Assembly: GCA_964392245.1 (NCBI GenBank)
Contig: CAYMOX010000010.1
Span: 1 to 64,000 of the forward strand
DNA from: JAAUUJ01 sp964392245
GTDB lineage: Bacteria; Cyanobacteriota; Cyanobacteriia; Thermostichales; Thermostichaceae
Length of the DNA: 64,000 nucleotides
Reading direction: 5' to 3'
The position numbers and the translations under genes are program-made. Of this stretch, positions 1 through 6,914 are shown piece by piece. Under the pieces are notes generated by a model. That model was not told the DNA's origin. It made no database searches and saw only the letters and a list, made by a program, of their open reading frames with translations. Positions within the stretch are counted from its first letter, which is position 1; every line of letters begins with the position of its first letter.

Positions 1-1
1 T

Positions 2-1549
2 CATCTCTTCAATTCTACCAAAAAACTCCCATTATCAATTAATCGAAGTCCCCTTGTGTTAATTCGAGAGTTACTTAGTGAAACTGGTTCTGTTTATGTA
101 CATTGTGACTGGCGTGTGATCCATCTATTGAAGATGTTGGTAGATGATGTCTTTGGTGTAGAGAGTTATCGGAATGATGTTCGGTGGAAAAGACAACCAC
201 CAAGAGGTGCTAAGGCTGTATCAAAGCAGTATGCCCGGTCATCAGACTCTTTGCTTTTCTATACAAAATCAGGTGAGTATACATGGAATCCTCAATACAA
301 GCCTTACGACGAAAAATATATCAAGTCAAAGTTCAAGCCAGATTCAAATGGTCGTTTGTATCGAATAGATAATATTGGAGATTATTCTGACAAGTCCATT
401 GCTGAATTTCGCAACCAGGGAAAAATCTATGATTATCCATCAGGAAAAATTGGTCTTATCCGTTATCTTGATGAGGCTAAAGGTGAGGCAATCACGGATA
501 TTTGGCTGGACATAAGTGAGGTAAACTCCCAAGCTCTGGAAGATACTTATTACGCAACTCAAAAACCTGAAGCACTTTTAGAACGCATCATCCAAGCCTC
601 ATCCAACGAAGGCGATCTCGTTGCTGATTTCTTTTGTGGTAGTGGCACTACTGGGGCGGTGGCGGAGCGGTTGGGGCGGAGGTGGATTATGTGTGATTTG
701 GGGCGGTTTGCTATTCACACGTCGCGCAAGCGGCTGATCGAGCTACAGCGCAAGCTGCACAGTGAGGGCAAACCCTATCGCGCCTTTGATGTCTATAACC
801 TGGGGCGCTATGAGCGGCAGTGGTGGCAAAAGGATCGCTTGCAAGGGGCGGATGAAGAACATCGGCGGGTAATTCTGGAGTTTTTCAAAGCTGAAATCCT
901 CACCAACCCACCCTCACCCCTGCTGCATGGGCGCAAAGCCGGGGCATTTTGCCATGTGGATGGTATTGACTCCATCTTTACCCGTGAGGAAGCCAAACAG
1001 GTCGCCCAAGCGGTTGCCTCTGCGGGCGGGCGGGAGTGCTATTGTCTCGCCTGGGAATTTGAGATGGATTTGCATCTGCTGGTCAATGCCTTGGTGCAGG
1101 AGTTGGGCGTAAAGCTAAAGCTGGTGCAGATTCCCCGCGAAATTATGGAGAAGAATCGCAAGGCACCGCCGCCATTTTTGGAAGTTGCCGTCCTTGCCGC
1201 CGAACCCGTTTATCGCACCAGTGAAAAAGGCAAAACGGTGGACATCAAACTCACCCAATTTCTCCCCTCCCTCGCTGAAGTGCCCACCAAAGAACTGGAA
1301 GCGATCAAGGAACGAGCTATTAAAAGCGGCTTTGATTTTATTGATTTCTGGGCAGTAGATTTTAACTGGCAACCGGGCAAGCCCTTCACCCACGACTGGC
1401 AAGACTACCGTACCCGCAAAGACCGCTCCCTTAAAACTGTCAGCGATGCCGGTTATACTTATCATCAACCTGGCAAATACACAGCCTGCGTCAAGGTAGT
1501 AGACACCTTCGGCTGCGACACCTCCATAACCGTAGAGGTGGAGATGTAG
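2..1549 (+). CDS. Type III-like DNA methyltransferase (Mod), 5' truncated
   Basis: This is the C-terminal part of a beta-class adenine-N6/cytosine-N4 DNA methyltransferase, the modification partner of the Res gene downstream. Counting from an internal GTG at 56, a GSVYVHCDWR segment lies at residues 11-20, TQKPEALLERI at about 168-178, and the SAM-binding motif DFFCGSGTTG at 191-200. The catalytic DPPY motif, which precedes these in beta-class enzymes, is not visible. The frame is open to the left edge, but codons before 56 do not resemble the family, so the gene is either cut by the window or truncated. Residues beyond about 270 form the C-terminal extension common in type III Mod proteins. 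The call is firm; the 5' end and integrity are uncertain. Confidence 0.75.
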   Translation, partial: HLFNSTKKLPLSINRSPLVLIRELLSETGSVYVHCDWRVIHLLKMLVDDVFGVESYRNDVRWKRQPPRGAKAVSKQYARSSDSLLFYTKSGEYTWNPQYKPYDEKYIKSKFKPDSNGRLYRIDNIGDYSDKSIAEFRNQGKIYDYPSGKIGLIRYLDEAKGEAITDIWLDISEVNSQALEDTYYATQKPEALLERIIQASSNEGDLVADFFCGSGTTGAVAERLGRRWIMCDLGRFAIHTSRKRLIELQRKLHSEGKPYRAFDVYNLGRYERQWWQKDRLQGADEEHRRVILEFFKAEILTNPPSPLLHGRKAGAFCHVDGIDSIFTREEAKQVAQAVASAGGRECYCLAWEFEMDLHLLVNALVQELGVKLKLVQIPREIMEKNRKAPPPFLEVAVLAAEPVYRTSEKGKTVDIKLTQFLPSLAEVPTKELEAIKERAIKSGFDFIDFWAVDFNWQPGKPFTHDWQDYRTRKDRSLKTVSDAGYTYHQPGKYTACVKVVDTFGCDTSITVEVEM

Positions 1550-1550
1550 C

Positions 1551-1865
1551 TTGGTGCCCATTCTGCTCGATTATCAGAACAAAGAAGTGCGTTTGACCGA
1601 AGAACGGTTAGCACATATTCTCGGTCACCCTGAAATGGTCGGCATGGAGGCTCAAATCGTTGACACTCTGAAGCAGCCAAAACTGGTACGTCAATCTCGC
1701 AGTGATGAAAGCGTGGCACTGCTTTATCGGTTCTATACCCAAACGGCGATTGGAGATAAATGGCTTTGTGTGGTGGTGAAATATCTCCCCGATGATGCTT
1801 TTATTGTCACCGCCTATTTCACTGATAAACCCAAAAAAGGAGAAACCCTATGGCAGAGCGAGTAA
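1551..1865 (+). CDS. DUF4258/PBECR-like small protein, putative toxin
   Basis: A 104-residue protein that starts at TTG 1551 (or GTG 1554) two bases after the mod stop, so it is probably cotranscribed with it. It contains LTEERLAHILGHPEM near the N-terminus and an aromatic-rich strand region (LLYRFYTQT, WLCVVVKYL) reminiscent of the DUF4258 and phage PBECR RelE/barnase-like folds. Its last 16 bases overlap the next gene, a DUF2283 protein. DUF4258/DUF2283 pairs are common in cyanobacteria and are thought to be toxin-antitoxin modules, with this member as the toxin-like partner. The pairing and overlap are seen directly; toxic RNase activity is inference. Confidence 0.6.
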   Translation: MVPILLDYQNKEVRLTEERLAHILGHPEMVGMEAQIVDTLKQPKLVRQSRSDESVALLYRFYTQTAIGDKWLCVVVKYLPDDAFIVTAYFTDKPKKGETLWQSE

Positions 1866-2074
1866 AAGTTTGGTTTGATCCGGAAGCTGACTTTCTAGAG
1901 GTTATTTTCTCGGATGCTCCCGGTTATATGCGGGAAACAGAAAATGATGCCGTGATGGAACGGGTAGATTTGGAGGGCAATCTTCTCGGCTTCTCCATTA
2001 TGGCGGTGAGTCAACTTGCTAAGTCAAAACCATTGATTGCAGAGTTGTCATCAGGAAAAGGAAGTGCGGCTTAG
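1850..2074 (+). CDS. DUF2283 family protein, putative antitoxin
   Basis: A 74-residue protein of the DUF2283 family. The family pattern is visible: VWFDPEADFLEVIFSD at the N-terminus, an acidic middle, then NLLGFSIMAVS. A strong ribosome-binding site (AAAGGAG) sits seven bases before ATG 1850, inside the 3' end of the preceding toxin-like gene, so the two are likely translationally coupled. DUF2283 proteins are small beta-rich proteins usually found next to DUF4258 genes, and the neutralising role is inferred from that context. Confidence 0.65.
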   Translation: MAERVKVWFDPEADFLEVIFSDAPGYMRETENDAVMERVDLEGNLLGFSIMAVSQLAKSKPLIAELSSGKGSAA

Positions 2075-2107
2075 AAGATCAACATCAATTGAATAAGGAG
2101 GTCATTC

Positions 2108-2689
2108 ATGTCCATCGCAACTGAGTTGAAAACAGAAAAAAAGGTTTGGACAGATGAAGAGTTTATGGCACTGCCCAAGGACGGTCATCACTATGAAATT
2201 GTGAATGGAGAATTAGTTGATATGGGAAGTTCAGGGGCACTGCATGGCTATGTTTGTAGCACAATCATAATCCTGCTTGGAGCTTATATCCGTACCCACA
2301 AGCTTGGAGCCATCTTTGATTCCAGCACTGCCTTCAAAATGAAGAGTGGAAATCGGCGATCGCCCGATATCTCCTTCTTTGCCAAAGAACGCCTGCAAGG
2401 CATGACCGAACTGCCTACGGGATTTCTGGATGGTGCGCCGGATTTGGCGATTGAAGTGCTGTCTCCTGGCAACACCGTAGAGGAAATCCACGACAAGCTG
2501 GTGGAATACTTTGAAAATGGCACCCGTCTAGCCTGGATTATTCACCCCAGCGAACACTATATCTTGGTTTATCGGTCTGCCCAAGAACCGGATCGTCTGC
2601 TAAAGTCTGTTGATTCCCTCGATGGCGAAGAGGTGATCCCCGGATTCACGCTACCCGTCGCCGAACTGTTTCAAAAGCTCTCATTCTAG
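2108..2689 (+). CDS. Uma2 family (DUF820) putative restriction endonuclease
   Basis: A 193-residue member of the Uma2/DUF820 family, a PD-(D/E)XK nuclease-like fold greatly expanded in cyanobacteria. Family marks are the N-terminal EIVNGELVDM, the RRSPDISFF strand carrying the first acidic residue, and PDLAIEVLSPGNT carrying the second, followed by KLVEYFENGTRLAWIIHP. An AAGGAGG sequence precedes ATG 2108. The gene sits between the antitoxin-like gene and a second Uma2 gene, all within the restriction-modification locus. The cellular role of Uma2 proteins is unknown, and nuclease activity is inferred only from the fold. A HIP1 palindrome (GCGATCGC) occurs inside the gene at 2356-2363. Confidence 0.8.
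   Translation: MSIATELKTEKKVWTDEEFMALPKDGHHYEIVNGELVDMGSSGALHGYVCSTIIILLGAYIRTHKLGAIFDSSTAFKMKSGNRRSPDISFFAKERLQGMTELPTGFLDGAPDLAIEVLSPGNTVEEIHDKLVEYFENGTRLAWIIHPSEHYILVYRSAQEPDRLLKSVDSLDGEEVIPGFTLPVAELFQKLSF
2356..2363. repeat. HIP1 palindrome GCGATCGC
   Basis: A HIP1 octamer in the extended GGCGATCGCC form, inside the first Uma2 gene. Further copies are at 3364-3371 and 5820-5827 in this island and at 36159-36166 and 36469-36476 in the hybrid kinase gene. No others were noticed in the window. Confidence 0.85.
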
Positions 2690-2697
2690 GTTGGCTT

Positions 2698-3339
2698 ATG
2701 TATGCGGTCATCTCCCGTGAAAAAATCCATCTTCCCCCCGGTAGCGTCATGCGAATGCCTGGAACCTGGCAAGACTACTGCACCCTACGCGATAGTCGCC
2801 GCGATGGCTCCCTCCCCCGCATTAAGTATCGCGACGGAGAAATTTGGCTGATGAGTCCCCTACCCCGCCACGGGCGCGAAGCCAATATTCTCGCTGATGT
2901 GGTTAAAATCCTTCTCGATAGCGAAAATCGCAACTACGAAGCCTTTACCCCCATCACCATGGATATTCCCGAAGTAGGGGGCATTGAACCCGACTACTGC
3001 TTCTACATCGACAACTGGCAGGCAGCCGTCGGCAAAGACCACATCAATTGGCAGAGCGATTCGCCCCCGGATCTGGTGATTGAAATTGATGTGACCACCT
3101 ATACCGCTGCGGAAGATTATGCCCCCTACGGGGTTTCTGAAGTCTGGTTATTAAAAAATAGCAATCTAAAGATGTATGCCCTGCAAGGGGAAACCTATGC
3201 ACTGCAACCCCGCAGTCGCTATTTCCCAGGGGTGGATCTGCCTGAACTCATGGCTCAAGTGTTAGCTGCCGTCGCTGAGCAAGGCACAGGTGTTGCACTC
3301 CGCAACTTGCGCCAACAGTGCCAAGAATGGATCGGCTAA
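2698..3339 (+). CDS. Uma2 family (DUF820) protein, second copy
   Basis: A 213-residue second Uma2/DUF820 protein starting eight bases after the first. It shows PRIKYRDGEIWLMSP near the N-terminus, GIEPDYCFYI with the first acidic residue and PPDLVIEIDVTT with the second, then a YGVSEVWLL strand typical of the family's C-terminal half. It is only distantly similar to the preceding copy, so this is a pair of different subfamilies rather than a recent duplication. Its C-terminus is longer, ending in a helical tail. Function is unknown; its placement inside the Mod-Res interval is notable. Confidence 0.78.
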   Translation: MYAVISREKIHLPPGSVMRMPGTWQDYCTLRDSRRDGSLPRIKYRDGEIWLMSPLPRHGREANILADVVKILLDSENRNYEAFTPITMDIPEVGGIEPDYCFYIDNWQAAVGKDHINWQSDSPPDLVIEIDVTTYTAAEDYAPYGVSEVWLLKNSNLKMYALQGETYALQPRSRYFPGVDLPELMAQVLAAVAEQGTGVALRNLRQQCQEWIG

Positions 3340-3363
3340 TGTTGAGCTAACTTCTTTGATGCC

Positions 3364-3371
3364 GCGATCGC
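3364..3371. repeat. HIP1 palindrome GCGATCGC
   Basis: A HIP1 octamer in the 52-base gap between the second Uma2 gene and res, about 20 bases before the res start codon. Confidence 0.85.
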
Positions 3372-3391
3372 TACCCATGTAAAGCCTCGGT

Positions 3392-6300
3392 ATGCCCCAA
3401 CCCATGACTTCCTCCACTCTCAACCCCACCGTTCTCGAACCCCTGTTTGCCCCCTGGCAAGAACCCAACGCCCACCGCGTGCGGGCAGAGAAATCCGGCG
3501 ACCCCGCTGTGGTCAGGCAAGGACGCAGAGCTTCGCCGATCGAGGTGGTGAATAACCTGCGGGCAGCGGTGCGGGAGTGGCGAGAAGCTTTTTACATCGG
3601 CGCCAGCGACACCACGATTCAACTCCTCAACCACTGGTTTAACCGCGCTCACCGCAAAACCACGCCCGACGGGGAAGAATTTGAATTTCGTTACTACTTC
3701 TGTCAGCGGGAAGCGGTGGAAACCCTGATTTACCTCAAGGAAGTGCGACGGATCGAGTGTTTGTCGCAACTCATTGCCGAATTTGGCGGCACGAATGCCG
3801 AATTGCAAGCATTGGGCATCACCGAAGAGGAAGATGCCTGGAGTCGCTATGCTTTCAAACTGGCAACGGGGGCAGGCAAAACTAAGGTCATGAGCCTGTG
3901 CATTGTCTGGAGTTACTTCCACGCCCTGCGGGAATCCGATTCCGAGATGGCGCGGCATTTTGTCGTGATCGCCCCCAACCTGACGGTGTACGAACGCCTC
4001 AAAGACGACTTTGGCAATGGGCGCGTGTTTGACGAAGACCCCCTGATTCCCCCGGAATGGCGCGGCGACTGGAACTTGTCGGTAATACTGCAAGACGAAG
4101 CCAGCGGAGCCGCGACGGGGGGGACGCTCTATCTCACCAATATCCATCGCCTCTACGACACTGCCAAGCGCAAACAGAAAGCCGAGCAAGAGACCTATGA
4201 TTGGCTGGGGCCTGTAGTATCAAAAACCAAAGCGCTGGATACAGGAGCCGCTTTACGAGACAGAATCACCGCCCACCGTCGTGTCATGATTCTCAACGAC
4301 GAAGCCCACCACGTTTGGGACCCTGGCTCGGCTTGGAACGAAGCCATTCGCACCCTGCATGAAACCATCCTGGCGCGTAGTGGCAATAAACTGGTAGCCC
4401 AACTGGATTTTTCCGCCACCCCCAAAGACAACAAAGGGCAACTGTTTAAACACATTGTCTGCGATACCCCCCTTGGGGAAGCCGTCGATGCCGGAATTGT
4501 CAAAACTCCGATCATTGGGCAAGCCAGCCACAAACTGGTGGAGCAAGCAACTGATAACGCCGCCTATCGTTGGGAACAACATTTGCTCCTGGGCTACGAG
4601 CGCTGGAAAAAAAGTCTGGACGAATGGCAAGCCAGCGGTAAAAAACCCCTGCTGTTTGTGATGTGCGATAACACCGAAGCCGCCGATCAAATTACCCAGC
4701 GGTTCAACACCGACCCCCTGTTTGAGCAACTCAACGGCAAAACCATTAACCTGCACACCAACCTCAAGGGCAGGCTGAAGAAGGTGGGACGGGGTAAAGA
4801 GGCGCGGTATGAATTCGTTGAAGACGAAAAAGCCATCAGCGATGATGACCTGAAAGCCCTGCGAAAACTCAGCCGTGAACTGGACAGCAACGCCAGTCCC
4901 TATTTCTGTATTGTTTCCGTTTTAATGCTACGGGAAGGCTGGGACGTGCGAAACGTGACGACGATCGTGCCCCTGCGTCCCTATAGTTCCAAGGCCAATA
5001 TTCTGCCCGAACAAACCCTGGGCCGAGGCTTGCGCCGCATGACACCTCCCGGTCAAGCCAATGAACTGGTGACAGTGGTAGAACATCCCGCCTTTGCCAG
5101 CCTTTATCAACAAGAACTGGCTCAGGAAGGCTTGCCGCTGGAAATCGTAGAACTCGATCGCGTTCCTGCCACCACAATTTCCATCTTCCCCGATGAAGCC
5201 CATAAAGATGTGAATGCCCTGAATATCCAGATTCCCACCCTGTCTGCGGGCTTTCGGATTGTGCCCAGGCTGGAGGGCTTGACGATTCAGGATGTGAAAA
5301 AAGCGTTTAAGCCCTACCGTCCTTTACCGTTGGGCAAACAGGGCAACAACGAAATTCAGTACGAAGGACGACACCTGTTTACAGGTGAAGTGGTGGAGAA
5401 ACTGCAACTCAATCTACCGCTATTGGCATCGGGGATTGGCGCAGTTTCCTACTACGTCAAGCAACTGGAAACGATTTGCAAACTGCGGGGACTGCATCCC
5501 ATCCTCGCTCCCTTGATCCAGACTTTTCTGGAAGAAGTTTTATTTGAGCAAAAAACCACTCTATTTGATCCGGCTCTCGTGGCTCGGTTAGCTGATTCCG
5601 ATGTGGGCGAACACCTGCGGGCGGTGTTTGTGCCCCTGATCCGTAGCCGCACCACCACCACTGAAGAACGGCTGACGGTTGAATCACCCAAATCGCTCAA
5701 CGCCTGGAAACCCTTTCAAGTTACCCTCAGCGAACGCCGCCCCGCCCTGGAAGCGGCCAAGACCCTGTTTAACCTCGTCCCCTGCAACCGGGAACTAGAA
5801 GTGGCCGTAGCCAAGTTTTGCGATCGCGCCCCTGATGTGGCTGCCTTTGCCAAAAACGCAGGTTCCCAGTGCTTGCGGATTGATTATCTGGCCAATGGAG
5901 ACAGACTTGCCTTCTACACCCCCGATTTCTTCATCCGCACGATTGATGGTCACTACTACCTGGTGGAAACCAAAGGGCGGGAAGATCGGGATGTTCCCTT
6001 GAAGGCTAAAGCCGCAATCGCTTGGTGCAAGTCAGCTTCTACAGAAATAGCCCAATGGCACTATCTCTACATTCCCCAAGGCGTGTTTGAGCGCATGACA
6101 GGCGATACCATTGCCGAACTTGCCTCTGCCTGTGCCCCCGCCCTGCAAAACCTGCTCCAATCCGAGGAATTCCAAGATTTACCGCTATTTGTAAACTTGG
6201 GGCAATCGGACGAAGAAGGTGCTACGGTGGATAGCCTGATTGACCCAGCCATTCTCAACGCGCTGCCTTCCCGCTATCGCCGCGCCGCCGACCAAGCCAT

Positions 6301-6805
6301 CATGCTCTATCGGTTCTTTGAAAACAAAGAAGGCATGAATTATGCCCCTGTCTTTACTGCCCTGCTGGGTTCGATTGATGAAGTGGCAAAAGGCTTCTTA
6401 GTGCGGCGACTGCAACCCCAAATGCCTATCACAGTAGAAGAGCAAAAAGCCTGGTTTGCTCCCTATCTAGGCAATGTGGACTATAAATCAGAGGACTACT
6501 ACCGCAAACTGGCCCAAAATCTGAAACGGACGCTGGTGTTTAATAACGGGCTATCACTGATTGGCTTGCTACGATCGTGTTTAGACTACGCGCTGAATGA
6601 CACGACGAAAATCGGTGGTGTGTTTGAAGCCTTGCAAACTCAGTTACGTTTTCAGGGCGGACGCAAACTGCTAGAAACCGTCACCCGCATCAATGATTTT
6701 CGGAATACCTACATCGCCCACCAGGAACAGGAGTTGACGGATAAAAACTTGGTTGAGCAAGAACTCAAAATTTGGATCGAGGCATTGCAGATGATTGGAA
6801 AGTAA
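3392..6805 (+). CDS. Type III-like restriction subunit (Res), BPTD_3080-like
   Basis: An 1137-residue SF2 helicase/nuclease. Walker A LATGAGKT is at 157-164, the DEAH box at 303-306, a DFSATP motif III follows, and motifs V/VI read LREGWD...QTLGRGLRRM. Downstream is a PD-(D/E)XK nuclease core: YTPDFF from residue 842, then E859-T-K861. This order is the type III Res layout, and the size and C-terminal form suggest the BPTD_3080-type subgroup. The last 150 residues are an extra helical region with R1104-N-T-Y-I-A-H1110, resembling the HEPN RNase motif. The gene ends the restriction-modification locus. HIP1 octamers lie just upstream (3364) and inside (5820). An alternative start is ATG 3407. 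Confidence 0.85.
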   Translation: MPQPMTSSTLNPTVLEPLFAPWQEPNAHRVRAEKSGDPAVVRQGRRASPIEVVNNLRAAVREWREAFYIGASDTTIQLLNHWFNRAHRKTTPDGEEFEFRYYFCQREAVETLIYLKEVRRIECLSQLIAEFGGTNAELQALGITEEEDAWSRYAFKLATGAGKTKVMSLCIVWSYFHALRESDSEMARHFVVIAPNLTVYERLKDDFGNGRVFDEDPLIPPEWRGDWNLSVILQDEASGAATGGTLYLTNIHRLYDTAKRKQKAEQETYDWLGPVVSKTKALDTGAALRDRITAHRRVMILNDEAHHVWDPGSAWNEAIRTLHETILARSGNKLVAQLDFSATPKDNKGQLFKHIVCDTPLGEAVDAGIVKTPIIGQASHKLVEQATDNAAYRWEQHLLLGYERWKKSLDEWQASGKKPLLFVMCDNTEAADQITQRFNTDPLFEQLNGKTINLHTNLKGRLKKVGRGKEARYEFVEDEKAISDDDLKALRKLSRELDSNASPYFCIVSVLMLREGWDVRNVTTIVPLRPYSSKANILPEQTLGRGLRRMTPPGQANELVTVVEHPAFASLYQQELAQEGLPLEIVELDRVPATTISIFPDEAHKDVNALNIQIPTLSAGFRIVPRLEGLTIQDVKKAFKPYRPLPLGKQGNNEIQYEGRHLFTGEVVEKLQLNLPLLASGIGAVSYYVKQLETICKLRGLHPILAPLIQTFLEEVLFEQKTTLFDPALVARLADSDVGEHLRAVFVPLIRSRTTTTEERLTVESPKSLNAWKPFQVTLSERRPALEAAKTLFNLVPCNRELEVAVAKFCDRAPDVAAFAKNAGSQCLRIDYLANGDRLAFYTPDFFIRTIDGHYYLVETKGREDRDVPLKAKAAIAWCKSASTEIAQWHYLYIPQGVFERMTGDTIAELASACAPALQNLLQSEEFQDLPLFVNLGQSDEEGATVDSLIDPAILNALPSRYRRAADQAIMLYRFFENKEGMNYAPVFTALLGSIDEVAKGFLVRRLQPQMPITVEEQKAWFAPYLGNVDYKSEDYYRKLAQNLKRTLVFNNGLSLIGLLRSCLDYALNDTTKIGGVFEALQTQLRFQGGRKLLETVTRINDFRNTYIAHQEQELTDKNLVEQELKIWIEALQMIGK
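5820..5827. repeat. HIP1 palindrome GCGATCGC
   Basis: A HIP1 octamer inside res, just before the nuclease-domain coding region. Confidence 0.85.
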
Positions 6806-6826
6806 ACAAAATGTACTTGCCATGCG

Positions 6827-6908
6827 AGATAACAAATCGATGGAGCCGACCGCCGAAAGGTTATCTGTGAGCATCAAAAGTGATCTGCGGCGGCTCATCT
6901 CAATCGAT
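6827..6908. repeat. Imperfect inverted repeat, attC-like
   Basis: An 82-base element in the gap between res and glmS. It has outer ATCGAT arms (6836-6841 and 6903-6908) and inner arms GAGCCG (6843-6848) and CGGCTC (6891-6896), flanked by CCGCCG and CGGCGG. A perfect seven-base pair AGATAAC/GTTATCT (6827-6833, 6860-6866) is interleaved. The order TAACAA, then AGCCGAC, a GC-rich turn, then GCGGCGGCT, resembles integron attC sites as I remember them. The terminal GTTRRRY core expected at the right end is missing. It could also serve as a bidirectional terminator between the convergent genes. Confidence 0.4.
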
Positions 6909-6914
6909 CTATCG

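Noticed and set aside
3371..4189. Minus-strand frame of 272 codons opposite the 5' part of res
   Set aside because: It is antisense to conserved helicase motifs and its translation shows no family features; a shadow of a GC-rich gene.
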